The notes below the pieces were generated by a model, which worked only from the letters and a program-made list of their open reading frames with translations, was not told the origin of the DNA and made no database searches. A DNA stretch of 64,000 bases, from contig NC_019703.1 of the NCBI RefSeq assembly GCF_000317045.1, positions 2,282,501 through 2,346,500 of the forward strand, read 5' to 3'. The number at the start of each line of letters is the position of its first letter. Within the stretch, counting starts at the first letter, position 1. A program made the translations under genes and the position numbers. Shown here piece after piece: positions 47,884-55,969 of the stretch. Source of the stretch: Geitlerinema sp. PCC 7407. Lineage in GTDB: Bacteria; Cyanobacteriota; Cyanobacteriia; PCC-7407.

Positions 47884-49461
47884 TTGCTCGATCGCAGCGT
47901 CATGGACACTCCCCACGGCTCCGGCGATATCGCCGACCTGATGTCTATTCTGATTATTCTGCTGTTGGTCGCCACAGGCGTGGCCCTGATCACGCGGCGG
48001 CTGCGGATTCCCTACGTGTCCGGACTTGTGCTAGCGGGCCTGTTCATCACCGAGCTCCTGCCCCGTCGGGTCGGTCTCGACTCCTCTCTAATTTTGAATT
48101 TATTTTTGCCCATTTTGATCTTCGAGGCGGCTATCAACACAGACATCAGCCGCCTGCGCAGCACCATCAAGCCTATTGCCTGTTTGGCTGGTCCCGGCAT
48201 TATTCTAGCCGCCGGGATCACCGCCAGCCTGCTCAAAATCAGCCTCGGCTATGCCTGGATTCCCGCGCTCTTTGCCGGCGTGATCTTAGCCATCACAGAT
48301 ACAGTCTCCGTGATCGCAGTGTTCAAAGAGGTGCCCGTTCCCTCGCGCCTATCCACCATCGTCGAGGGAGAGAGTCTATTTAATGATGGCGTGGCTTTGG
48401 TGCTCTTTAACCTGATTGCCACCGTCCATCTCACCGGCACCTTCACACCCATTGGCGGCCTTCAGCAGCTTTTCATGGTGATTGCTGGGGGGGTTCTGCT
48501 GGGGGCGGGCACTGGCTATCTCAGCATTGGCCTCTTTCGCCAGTCCGACGACCCCCTCAGCGATATTCTCCTGAGCGTGGCTGTGGCCCTGGGCACTTTC
48601 CAGGTGGGGCAGCTGGTCGGGGTGTCAGGAGCCGTTGCGGTGGTGGTCGCGGGGCTGGTAATTGGCAATTTGGGCCTCTCGCGCAATGCCTCTGCAACGG
48701 CCAAAGTCACGCTGCTGAGCTTCTGGGAATACGCTGGCTTTGGGGTCAACACCTTTATCTTTTTGCTCATTGGACTCGAGGTGAATCTGATCACGCTGTG
48801 GCAGACGCTGCCCTACGTCCTGATGGCGATCGCCATCTATCAGATCGGTCGCGCCCTTTCGGTCTATCCCCTTCTGGCGATCCTGCGCTTTGTCGATCGC
48901 CCCATTCCCCTGCGCTGGCAGCACGTCCTGTTTCTGGGCAACGTCAAAGGGTCTCTGTCCATGGCCCTCGCCCTCAGCATCCCTAGCAGCGTCCCGGGCC
49001 GCGAAAACATCGTTGCCCTGGTCTTTGGCACAGTCTTGCTCTCGCTGCTAGGACAGGCGCTGAGCTTGCCGTGGCTAGTCAAGCGGCTCAAGCTCAGCAA
49101 ACCCTCCAGCCACCTCCAGCAAGTCGAAACCCTCCAGCTTCAGCTCATCGTGTCCAAAGCAGCCCAGGACGAGCTGGACAACCTGCTCAAATCCGGTGTC
49201 CTGCCCAAGGCCGTCCACGAAGAGCTGCGAGCAACCTACCAGGCCCGCATCGCCTCCTCCGAAAGAACACTGCGGGACCTCTACAACGCGCGTTCAGGCA
49301 TGCCGTCGAGCAGCAAGCTCAATGCCATTCGTCGCCAGATGCTCTTGGCCGAAAAGAGCGCTGTCACCGAGGCCTTGCGCAAGCGGATCTTGTCGGAGGA
49401 GCTGGTTCAGGCCTACGTCAGCGACCTTAACCGTCAACTACTAGAGATTGAGGAGGAGTAG
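47884..49461 (+). CDS. Na+/H+ antiporter, CPA1 (NhaP-like)
   Basis: This is about 525 aa. TTG at 47884 is the likely start because AGGAGG lies 5 nt upstream; ATG at 47902 and an in-frame TTG at 47860 are alternatives. Twelve or so transmembrane helices follow. FLPILIFEAAINTD and ITDTVSVIAVFKE (family: ATDPVAV with a key Asp) with VEGESLFNDGVALVLF are CPA1 signatures. The last 130 residues are a cytosolic coiled coil. Its 3' end overlaps the convergent RCK gene by 35 bp. It would export Na+ or K+ in exchange for protons. Confidence 0.92.
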   Translation: MLDRSVMDTPHGSGDIADLMSILIILLLVATGVALITRRLRIPYVSGLVLAGLFITELLPRRVGLDSSLILNLFLPILIFEAAINTDISRLRSTIKPIACLAGPGIILAAGITASLLKISLGYAWIPALFAGVILAITDTVSVIAVFKEVPVPSRLSTIVEGESLFNDGVALVLFNLIATVHLTGTFTPIGGLQQLFMVIAGGVLLGAGTGYLSIGLFRQSDDPLSDILLSVAVALGTFQVGQLVGVSGAVAVVVAGLVIGNLGLSRNASATAKVTLLSFWEYAGFGVNTFIFLLIGLEVNLITLWQTLPYVLMAIAIYQIGRALSVYPLLAILRFVDRPIPLRWQHVLFLGNVKGSLSMALALSIPSSVPGRENIVALVFGTVLLSLLGQALSLPWLVKRLKLSKPSSHLQQVETLQLQLIVSKAAQDELDNLLKSGVLPKAVHEELRATYQARIASSERTLRDLYNARSGMPSSSKLNAIRRQMLLAEKSAVTEALRKRILSEELVQAYVSDLNRQLLEIEEE

Positions 49462-50146
49462 GCTGAGGCATCGAGCACAAACCCAAAAAGTCAATCATCT
49501 GGTGCACGAGGGCCGGTTTAGTCACCACCAAAATGGTGGACCCGGCCTCCAGCACAGTGCTGCCATTGGGGATGATCAGGTCCATGTGGGGCAAGGGCTG
49601 GTAACCAATGATCAGGGAACCAGCCGGAAATCGGGGGTCCTGAGCAATCTGGGCAACCGTGCGGCCCGTGACGTAGCAGTGACTGGGGACCGGCAGCTTG
49701 AGCACTTCGACCTGGCCCTGCTCGAAGTGCATCATGGATTCGACTTCGGGGTATTCAATGGCGTTGGCCATGCTGGAGACGGCCAGATCAATGGTGCTGA
49801 TGATGTGGTTAGCGCCAGCAATTCGGTAAGGCTCTGCAAAGTCGCGATCGCGCATCCGCACCACAATATGTCCAACGCCATAGTGCCGACAGAGGGTAAC
49901 TAGCGCCAGATTTAGGGCATCGTGGCGTAGGGTCGCCACCACAGCGTCTGCCTTGCGGATCCCCGCCTCCAGCAGCACCGTGGTGCTCACGGCACTCCCC
50001 TCAAAGGCCATCACCCCAATTTTTTCCCGGGCATACTGACACGCGGCCGGATCCGAGTCCACCACCGCCACCATGTGCCCCAGGTCCAACAGCCGCTGGG
50101 CAAGATTTTGTCCCATCATGCCCGCGCCACCAATCAGAACGTACAT
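49427..50146 (-). CDS. TrkA-type RCK protein (RCK_N + RCK_C)
   Basis: This 239-aa protein has an N-terminal Rossmann-like RCK domain, YVLIGGAGMMGQNLAQRLLDLGH with the acidic NAD-contacting VVDSD. An RCK_C domain (about 140-222) carries VLKLPVPSHCYVTGRTVAQI. RCK proteins gate K+ channels or antiporters in response to nucleotides. The overlap with the antiporter gene on the opposite strand suggests it may regulate that transporter. A channel gene is not nearby. Confidence 0.88.
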   Translation of the reverse strand: MYVLIGGAGMMGQNLAQRLLDLGHMVAVVDSDPAACQYAREKIGVMAFEGSAVSTTVLLEAGIRKADAVVATLRHDALNLALVTLCRHYGVGHIVVRMRDRDFAEPYRIAGANHIISTIDLAVSSMANAIEYPEVESMMHFEQGQVEVLKLPVPSHCYVTGRTVAQIAQDPRFPAGSLIIGYQPLPHMDLIIPNGSTVLEAGSTILVVTKPALVHQMIDFLGLCSMPQPTPPQSLVVDG

Positions 50147-50555
50147 CGCTTGTGCCTGCTCTCGTCGAAAGGGCTTTGCTATTTCTTAGCGTGTTTTTTG
50201 GCGGAGGATCTTCCTAGCCAAGGCTTTGTGTATCTAGAGAATATCTGATGTATCTTTAATCACATTTATCTATCTTCCGGGTCTGCCCTTTGACCCGAAA
50301 CAGACGGGTAGAGTTGGCCATGTCAAGGAAAACTGACAGGGATAGCGCAGGATGGGCGATCGCCCTCAACCTCAGCCAAGACTTGGGCAGCAAAATGGGG
50401 AGGCGTCTGAATTTGAGCGATCGCTCTCAACCCATCCTCCCAAGGGCCGCCCAGCTTGAGACCAAACTTCACGAACAAAATTGCTCAAAACTTTTATTTC
50501 AGGCTAGTATGAGGGCTGAGACTTAATTTTCGGTGTTCAGTTGGCTTGTACTAGG
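50147..50555. other. intergenic region between RCK gene and rbp
   Basis: It holds HIP1 sites and one unconvincing 78-codon frame (50290-50526) without a ribosome binding site. Promoters for both flanking genes must lie here. Only the rbp promoter is clear. Confidence 0.4.
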
Positions 50556-50583
50556 TTGACAAACAACGCCCTGATTATTTAAT
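50556..50583 (+). promoter_or_regulatory. promoter of rbp
   Basis: TTGACA (50556-50561), a 16-bp spacer and TTTAAT (50578-50583). It precedes a short AT-rich leader to the ATG at 50613, as is usual for cold-responsive rbp genes. Confidence 0.65.
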
Positions 50584-50612
50584 TCTCTGCACCATTTTCA
50601 TGAATTGAGTTT

Positions 50613-50939
50613 ATGTCAATCTACATTGGCAACCTTTCTTACCAAGCAACTGAAGAAGATGTCAGCAGCATCTTCGCCGAATACGGCACCGTGAAGCGGG
50701 TGCAACTGCCCACCGATCGTGAAACGGGCCGCATGCGGGGCTTCGGCTTCGTAGAAATGTCCTCTGACGCCGAAGAACTAGCGGCCATCGATGCCCTAGA
50801 TGGCGCTGAGTGGATGGGCCGCGACCTCAAGGTCAACAAGGCCAAGCCTCGTGAAGAGCGTCCCGCCAGCGGCGGCTGGGGCGGCGGCGGTGGTGGTGGT
50901 GGCGGCAACCGCGGCAAGCGGACCGACCGTCGCTACTAA
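50613..50939 (+). CDS. rbp: RRM RNA-binding protein with Gly-rich tail
   Basis: This 108-aa protein has one RNA-recognition motif with RNP2 IYIGNLSY and RNP1 RGFGFVEM (about residues 2-82). A Gly/Trp-rich tail (GGWGGGGGGGGGNRG) ends in KRTDRRY. This is the cyanobacterial Rbp type with C-terminal Gly domain; many are cold-induced and bind mRNA. It is followed by rpsU, an arrangement known in cyanobacteria. A terminator-like stem lies between. Confidence 0.95.
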   Translation: MSIYIGNLSYQATEEDVSSIFAEYGTVKRVQLPTDRETGRMRGFGFVEMSSDAEELAAIDALDGAEWMGRDLKVNKAKPREERPASGGWGGGGGGGGGNRGKRTDRRY

Positions 50940-50962
50940 ACAGCGAGAAATAGCTGGAATTT

Positions 50963-51015
50963 AAGAGCTTTTAGCAGACTGAGAAAACTGCCTCGCTCTG
51001 CTAGAAGCTCTTTTT
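50963..51015 (+). terminator. stem-loop terminator/attenuator between rbp and rpsU
   Basis: AAGAGCTT-T-TAGCAGA (50963-50978) pairs with TCTGCTA-G-AAGCTCTT (50997-51012), 15 of 16 paired, then TTT. It would end or attenuate rbp transcripts before rpsU. Confidence 0.75.
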
Positions 51016-51064
51016 AAGTAGCTTAGTGGAAACCTTCCAAGGAAAGTCAACCTAAGAGCTACTT
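51016..51064 (+). promoter_or_regulatory. second stem-loop in the rpsU leader
   Basis: AAGTAGCT-TAG (51016-51026) pairs with CTAAG-AGCTACTT (51052-51064), with a small bulge. It begins directly after the previous stem's T-run. A structured leader before a ribosomal protein gene suggests translational or transcriptional control. The role is inferred. Confidence 0.5.
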
Positions 51065-51152
51065 ATCCGTTTGAGTGAGACATTTGAAGTCAAATTCTAA
51101 TGGCGCTCTTACGACAGATGGGTACGATTGCGTTTCTAGAGAGGCTATTAGA

Positions 51153-51341
51153 ATGGCTCAAGTGATTTTGGGTGAAAACGAGGGCATTGAGTCTGCCCTT
51201 CGACGTTTTAAGCGTCAGGTTTCGAAGGCTGACATCTTCGCAGACATGAAGAAAAACCGCCACTTCGAGACTCCGCTTCAAAAAGCCAAGCGCAAAGCTT
51301 TGGCCCGTCGCAAGAAGCGTCGCTTCCGCTCAAAGCCATAA
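51153..51341 (+). CDS. rpsU: 30S ribosomal protein bS21
   Basis: This 62-aa protein starts at MAQVILGE (GAGG 8 nt upstream). [22 protein letters not shown] and the very basic C-terminus ([17 protein letters not shown]) are typical of bS21, which helps 16S rRNA pair with mRNA leaders. Longer in-frame starts upstream lack support. A perfect terminator follows. Confidence 0.97.
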   Translation: MAQVILGENEGIESALRRFKRQVSKADIFADMKKNRHFETPLQKAKRKALARRKKRRFRSKP

Positions 51342-51363
51342 GAAAAGTTTGAATTTGAAGACG

Positions 51364-51398
51364 AAAACCCGCCTTGCGATCGCAAGGCGGGTTTTTTT
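51364..51398. terminator. strong terminator after rpsU
   Basis: The perfect palindrome CCCGCCTTGCGA/TCGCAAGGCGGG is flanked by AAAA and TTTTTTT, with a HIP1 octamer at its centre. It can work for rpsU and, less strongly, for the gene ending at 51457. Confidence 0.93.
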
Positions 51399-51456
51399 GA
51401 CTCTGGCCAGACAACAAACATTGTCAAATTTGTCAAAGCTCTGCCCAGTCACCTAT

Positions 51457-52218
51457 CTAGGCCGCCAGGGACTGCGTGCCGTTGAGCTTATTTTCATAAA
51501 ATCGGCAGGCAGCATAGCCCAGGGAATAGAGCAGGGCCGCGTTGCTAGAGGCACCGGCAACAGCGCCTATGCCTGGAACTAGCTCCACCACCCCCAGACC
51601 TACCTTCAGGGCGCTAGACCCGCCCAGGGACAGCCCGAAGATAGCTAGCACTTCGCCGCGCCGCGCCGGATCCTGGAGCGAAAAGCCGTAGGCCGCCGCG
51701 ATGCGGTAGACCATCTCTGCCTGGAGCGCGGTGATCGCCGCCAGGTCAAGGGCAAACAGCGCCAAGGCTACCGGCGGCACCACGTTCATCAAAAATCCGA
51801 TGCCGCCGCCTCGCAGAGCGGCTTCCGCCATGATTCGCTGGGCGAGCTGCTCGGGCGTTTCCTGGGGATAGGTCCGGCGCAGGGCATCGACCTCACGCTG
51901 GACCGCTTCGGTGTCCACTTGGCCCAGGGCGCTCAGCAGCCAGCGAATGCCGGGCACCTTTGAGGCGTACTTGACGAAGGGATTGTCGACGATGGGGGTG
52001 ACAATGCGGCCGACCGTTTCGGTGCCCTGCTCAAGGGCGCGCTGGGCCGGGGGAATCACGGTTTGCCCGACTTTTTCGGCAGCGATCGCCGCGTTTTCAG
52101 CAGCGCATTGAGCGGTTCCGCTAGCAGCCTTGGCAACCAGGGCTCCCAAAAAGCCGACATTGGCGATCGCGTCACCGAGGGCACGAGTCTGCGATTCCTC
52201 TTTTCGCTGGGCTGCCAT
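51457..52218 (-). CDS. EcsC/DUF697-like membrane-associated protein
   Basis: This 253-aa protein has an amphipathic Ala-rich N-terminal half and hydrophobic segments around IGFLMNVVPPVALALFALDLAAI and VELVPGIGAVAGASSNAALLYSLGYAACRFYE. The PGIGAVAGA turn and the surrounding hydrophobic stretch recall EcsC and DUF697 proteins. Function is unknown. It is monocistronic, between the rpsU terminator and map. Confidence 0.5.
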   Translation of the reverse strand: MAAQRKEESQTRALGDAIANVGFLGALVAKAASGTAQCAAENAAIAAEKVGQTVIPPAQRALEQGTETVGRIVTPIVDNPFVKYASKVPGIRWLLSALGQVDTEAVQREVDALRRTYPQETPEQLAQRIMAEAALRGGGIGFLMNVVPPVALALFALDLAAITALQAEMVYRIAAAYGFSLQDPARRGEVLAIFGLSLGGSSALKVGLGVVELVPGIGAVAGASSNAALLYSLGYAACRFYENKLNGTQSLAA

Positions 52219-52330
52219 GATTTTCTAAAGCTCTCGAAGGGACTTCTATCTTTCTTCTTTCTACTCTAGAAAGCCCAAGGCGCCCGATTGCTCTATCTGG
52301 CGATAGGACTTGGGCGATCGCCAGGTAGGT

Positions 52331-53149
52331 TTAGGGCAGGGTGAGAATTTCTACCCCGGTCTCCGTCACCGCGACCGTGTGCTCGAACTGGGCCGAAAGC
52401 TGGCGATCGCGCGTTACCGTCGTCCAGCGATCGCCCAAAATCTTGATTCCCGGTTTGCCTGCGTTGATCATCGGCTCCACGGTGAACACCATGCCGGGGC
52501 GCAGCTTGAGGCCCGTGCCGCGCTGGCCGTAGTGGGGAATCTCGGGCTCCGTGTGGAACTGCCGCCCGACGCCGTGGCCGACCATGTCCCGCACCACCGA
52601 AAATCCCTGGGCCTCTGCATACTCCTGGATCGCCGCCCCGATATCGCCAATGCGGGCTCCCGGCTTGATCTCTGCGATGCCCCGCGTCAGACAGGCTTCG
52701 GTCACCTCGACCAGCTTTCGGGCGAGCGGAGAAGGCTGGCCGACCCAAAAGGTCTTGGAGGTGTCGCCGTGGTAGCCGTCCAGAATGGGCGTCACGTCGA
52801 GGTTGATGATGTCGCCGGAGCGCAGAACCTGCTTGGGGCTGGGAATGCCGTGGCACACCACCTCGTTGACGCTGGTGCAGATGGACCCCGGAAAGGGCGG
52901 CAAACCAGCGGGCGCGTAGCCGAGCGGCGCACTGATGGCGCCGTGGGCCTCGGTCCAGCGGGCCGCTTCGTCGTTGAGCTCTTGGGTGGTGACCCCGGGC
53001 TGGACGAGGGGCTCGAGGTGCTGCAACAGCTGGGCGGCGAGGCGGCCTACTCGCCGCATCTGGGCCAGTTCTCGCTCTGAAAACAGCACAATACCGCGAT
53101 GGGCAGGGGCAGAGCCGCCCATCATCGTCAAGACGTGGGAATGATTCAT
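52331..53149 (-). CDS. map: methionine aminopeptidase type I
   Basis: This 272-aa dinuclear metalloprotease removes N-terminal Met from nascent proteins. Metal ligands are visible in LDVTPILDGYHGDTS (Asp, Asp), GHGVGRQFHTEPEIPH (His), FTVEPMI (Glu) and SAQFEHTVAV (Glu). The extra N-terminal 20 residues (MNHSHVLTMMGG...) before the peptidase fold are of unclear use, and a later start is possible. Cyanobacteria often have several map paralogues. Confidence 0.95.
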   Translation of the reverse strand: MNHSHVLTMMGGSAPAHRGIVLFSERELAQMRRVGRLAAQLLQHLEPLVQPGVTTQELNDEAARWTEAHGAISAPLGYAPAGLPPFPGSICTSVNEVVCHGIPSPKQVLRSGDIINLDVTPILDGYHGDTSKTFWVGQPSPLARKLVEVTEACLTRGIAEIKPGARIGDIGAAIQEYAEAQGFSVVRDMVGHGVGRQFHTEPEIPHYGQRGTGLKLRPGMVFTVEPMINAGKPGIKILGDRWTTVTRDRQLSAQFEHTVAVTETGVEILTLP

Positions 53150-53181
53150 CGTGGTCGCTTAAAACACTGCTAGGCCATGCT

Positions 53182-53216
53182 AGCACAGCATAGCGCAGCA
53201 CAACACAGCACAGCCT
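53182..53216. repeat. pentanucleotide tandem repeat
   Basis: Seven imperfect AGCAC-type units (AGCAC AGCAT AGCGC AGCAC AACAC AGCAC AGCCT) lie 32 bp upstream of map, between divergent map and the small RHH gene. Change in copy number could shift promoter spacing; that is inference. Confidence 0.75.
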
Positions 53217-53268
53217 AGGTTGGGCCACCTCTTGTATCCTGGGAGCAGGAGAGCAGCGAGGAGACCCT

Positions 53269-53454
53269 ATGGGTGGCAAAACAGATTTGGATCGCGTCGT
53301 CGCCTACATTCCTGCGGAGGTGAAGCGGGAACTGGAAGCCTGGGCCGAGGCAGAGGAGCGATCGGTGTCTTGGGTAGTGGCAAAGCTGATCGACAAAGCA
53401 CTCCAAGAGCGACGCCAGTCTCAGCAAGCGCCGAAGGTCGTTAATTTGCGCTGA
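53269..53454 (+). CDS. small ribbon-helix-helix (CopG-like) protein
   Basis: This 61-aa protein has GAGGAG 5 nt before the ATG. VVAYIPAEVKRELEAWAEAEERSVSWVVAKLIDKAL has the strand-helix-helix pattern of CopG/Arc-type DNA-binding proteins, with the usual SVSW turn. These act as autorepressors or antitoxins. No toxin-like gene follows, since the next gene is convergent hypE. Confidence 0.8.
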   Translation: MGGKTDLDRVVAYIPAEVKRELEAWAEAEERSVSWVVAKLIDKALQERRQSQQAPKVVNLR

Positions 53455-53517
53455 GGCGATCGCCCCTGTAGCGTCACTGCTTTTTCTTCAGGACTCTTTT
53501 AGGGTGACCTCGGGGGC

Positions 53518-54561
53518 CTAGCAAATCCGGGGCAGCTGCTCGCCGCTGAGGAGCTCTAGAATTCGTTCAGCCCCGATCCAGCTTTTGAGGGTGACTAAGG
53601 GGCGATCGCTCGGCTGCACGGTGCCGATCTGGCAGGCGTTGACCAGATCGCCGCGTCGCCGCTGGTCCGCTTGGAGTAGGGCGATCGCCTTTTCTGCCTG
53701 GGCTTGGGGCACGAAGGCCACGAACCGCCCCTCATTGGCGATGTACAGCGGGTCCAGGCCCAAAATTTCGCAGGCTCCCCGCACCTCTTCCCGGACAGGA
53801 ATCACCGTCTCGTCAAGGGCGATCGCCTGTTGGGCGGCCACGGCGATCTCGTTGAGGGTGCTGGCCAGTCCGCCCCGCGTGGCGTCCCGCAAGCAGTGGA
53901 CCTCAATTCCTGCTTCCAGCAAAGTCAAAACCGGCTCTGCCAGCGGCATACAGTCGCTTTCGATCGTCGTTTCAAAGGCCAAGCCTTCCCGCTCGGCCAT
54001 GATGGCGATGCCGTGGCGGCCCACGTCGCCGCTCAGCAGGACCGCGTCTCCAGGCTGGACGGCCCCCGGATCGATGGCGAGAGGGTGCTCGAGGACGCCA
54101 ACCCCCGCCGTATTAATAAAAATGCCGTCGCCTTTGCCGCGATCGACGACCTTGGTGTCGCCGGTGACGATGGCCACGCCCGCCCGGTCAGCGGCCTGCT
54201 TCATCGACTGCACCACGCGCCACAGGGTCTCCATGGGCAGACCTTCTTCTAGGATGAAGCCCACGCTGAGATAGCGCGGCCGGGCCCCGGCCATGGCCAG
54301 ATCATTGACAGTGCCGTTGACGGCCAAAGAACCGATATCTCCCCCCGGAAAAAAGAGCGGCTTGACGACATAGGAGTCGGTGGTGAAGGCGAGGCGATCG
54401 CCCGGTAGGGTCAGAATGGCGGCGTCATGCTGGGGGCGATCGCCCGACGTCACCATCGGCGCAAACATTCGGTCAATCAGCTGATGCATCAGCCGCCCGC
54501 CGCCGCCGTGGGCCAACAAAACGTAGGGATATTGTTGAATCGGGATCGGGCACTCCAGCAT
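53518..54561 (-). CDS. hypE: hydrogenase maturation protein HypE
   Basis: This is about 347 aa from the ATG at 54561 (AGGTG 5 nt upstream). HypE dehydrates the carbamoyl group passed from HypF, giving a thiocyanate on its C-terminal Cys that becomes CN on the [NiFe] centre. [13 protein letters not shown], the ATP-binding [31 protein letters not shown] and the C-terminal PRIC with the essential last Cys are all present. It is 39 bp downstream of hypD. Confidence 0.97.
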   Translation of the reverse strand: MLECPIPIQQYPYVLLAHGGGGRLMHQLIDRMFAPMVTSGDRPQHDAAILTLPGDRLAFTTDSYVVKPLFFPGGDIGSLAVNGTVNDLAMAGARPRYLSVGFILEEGLPMETLWRVVQSMKQAADRAGVAIVTGDTKVVDRGKGDGIFINTAGVGVLEHPLAIDPGAVQPGDAVLLSGDVGRHGIAIMAEREGLAFETTIESDCMPLAEPVLTLLEAGIEVHCLRDATRGGLASTLNEIAVAAQQAIALDETVIPVREEVRGACEILGLDPLYIANEGRFVAFVPQAQAEKAIALLQADQRRRGDLVNACQIGTVQPSDRPLVTLKSWIGAERILELLSGEQLPRIC

Positions 54562-54600
54562 CACCACACCTAAAAACGCGCCTGGGCAAACGAGAGCATT

Positions 54601-55755
54601 CTATATCGCGGCTCCCGCTTCCTGGGCGATCGCGGCGGGACGGTGGCGGTAGCGATAGTAGGCAGCGCAGGCCCCTTCTGAGGAGACCATGGGCGCGCCG
54701 AGGGGGTGCTCGGGGGTGCAGCGCTGGCCAAAGGCAGGGCACTCAAAGGGCTTGCGGAATCCCTGCAAGATCTCACCGCTGATGCACTCCGAGGCGGCGG
54801 CATCGTGCCCCGAAGCGCGACACTGGGGAAAGCGATCGCGGGCATCAAAGGCTCGGTAGGCCGCGCGCAGCCCCAGGCCGCTGCGGGGGATTTCCCCCAA
54901 GCCGCGCCACTGCTGGGGCGCGATTTCAAAAATTTCGCTAATCAGCTTTTGGGCCGGTTCGTTGCCCTGGGGACGCACCGATCGCGCATACTGATTTTCG
55001 ACCTGGGCAACGCCTGTTTCCAGCTGCTGAATACAGAGATAAATTCCCTGCAAAATATCCACCGGCTCAAAACCCGTCACCACGATGGGCACGTGATACT
55101 GGGCCGCGATCGCCTCATACTCGCGATAGCCCATCACCGTACACACATGGCCCGCCGCCAAAAATCCCTGGACCTGACACTGGGGCGAAGAGAGAATCGT
55201 CTCCATCGCTGGCGGCACCAGGACATGGGAAATCAGCAGGGAGAAATTGGTTAGGCCGAGCTGCTGGGCCTGGTAGACGGCCATGGCCGTCGCGGGGGCC
55301 GTCGTCTCGAAACCCACCGCAAAGAAGACCACCGAGCGATCGGGGTTGGCCTGGGCCAACTTCACCGCGTCCAGGGGCGAGTAGACCATGCGCACATCTC
55401 CCCCGCTGGCCTTGACGCTGAGGAGATCCAGGGGCAGCCCCTCGGGGCCCGCTTCGGTCCGCGATCCGGGCACCCGCAGCATGTCCCCGAAGGAGCACAG
55501 GATCACTCCTGGCTGGCTGGCGATGGCGATCGCCTCGTCGATCACCTCGCTGGCCGTCACGCAGACCGGACACCCCGGACCGTGAATTAGCCGGATCTCC
55601 GGCGGCAGCAGCGTATCTAGGCCATATTTCACGATGGCGTGGGTTTGGCCGCCGCACACCTCCATCAGCGTCCAGGGATGGGTGGTGATAGCGTCGATCG
55701 CCTCGGCCCACTCCTGGGCACGGCCTGCCTCGCGATACTCATCGATAAATTTCAT
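54601..55755 (-). CDS. hypD: hydrogenase maturation protein HypD
   Basis: This 384-aa Fe-S scaffold, with HypC, assembles the Fe(CN)2CO group of [NiFe]-hydrogenase. Conserved segments are [50 protein letters not shown] and the C-terminal CISGEIL and C-containing cluster region ([32 protein letters not shown]). No good ribosome binding site is visible. It lies upstream of hypE, with a 214-bp intergenic stretch holding an inverted-repeat element separating it from adhE. Confidence 0.97.
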   Translation of the reverse strand: MKFIDEYREAGRAQEWAEAIDAITTHPWTLMEVCGGQTHAIVKYGLDTLLPPEIRLIHGPGCPVCVTASEVIDEAIAIASQPGVILCSFGDMLRVPGSRTEAGPEGLPLDLLSVKASGGDVRMVYSPLDAVKLAQANPDRSVVFFAVGFETTAPATAMAVYQAQQLGLTNFSLLISHVLVPPAMETILSSPQCQVQGFLAAGHVCTVMGYREYEAIAAQYHVPIVVTGFEPVDILQGIYLCIQQLETGVAQVENQYARSVRPQGNEPAQKLISEIFEIAPQQWRGLGEIPRSGLGLRAAYRAFDARDRFPQCRASGHDAAASECISGEILQGFRKPFECPAFGQRCTPEHPLGAPMVSSEGACAAYYRYRHRPAAIAQEAGAAI

Positions 55756-55776
55756 AGGAATTTATGGAAAAGGGAA

Positions 55777-55943
55777 AGGAGAAAGCCGCCGGAGATAGAG
55801 ATAGACGAAAAGAGAGCGAAGCTTAAAATGAGAGTCTCGCGATCGCGCTGAAAGCATTAGTTTGTCTATCTTTCACGCGCCGAGTAGAGAATACCGCTTG
55901 CCCTCAAGGTCTATCTTGTTTGATCTCCCGCCGGCTTTCTCCT
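55777..55943. repeat. 167-bp inverted-repeat element (MITE-like) between hypD and adhE
   Basis: Terminal arms AGGAGAAAGCCGCCGG (55777-55792) and CCGCCGGCTTTCTCCT (55928-55943) match at 15 of 16 positions as inverted repeats. Inside, GAGATAGACGAAA pairs partly with TTTGTCTATCTT, and GTCTATCTT occurs twice (near 55863 and 55909). No target-site duplication is seen. It could be a small non-autonomous element or a long mRNA hairpin. Confidence 0.55.
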
Positions 55944-55969
55944 CAGGACTGAGATCAGGACTTTAGGAT

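Noticed and set aside
50290-50526. 78-codon + frame between the RCK gene and rbp
   Set aside because: No ribosome binding site, mixed low-complexity translation, overlaps the probable regulatory region.
55769-55951. Target-site duplication flanking the inverted-repeat element
   Set aside because: Left and right flanks share no direct repeat, so transposition is not demonstrated.
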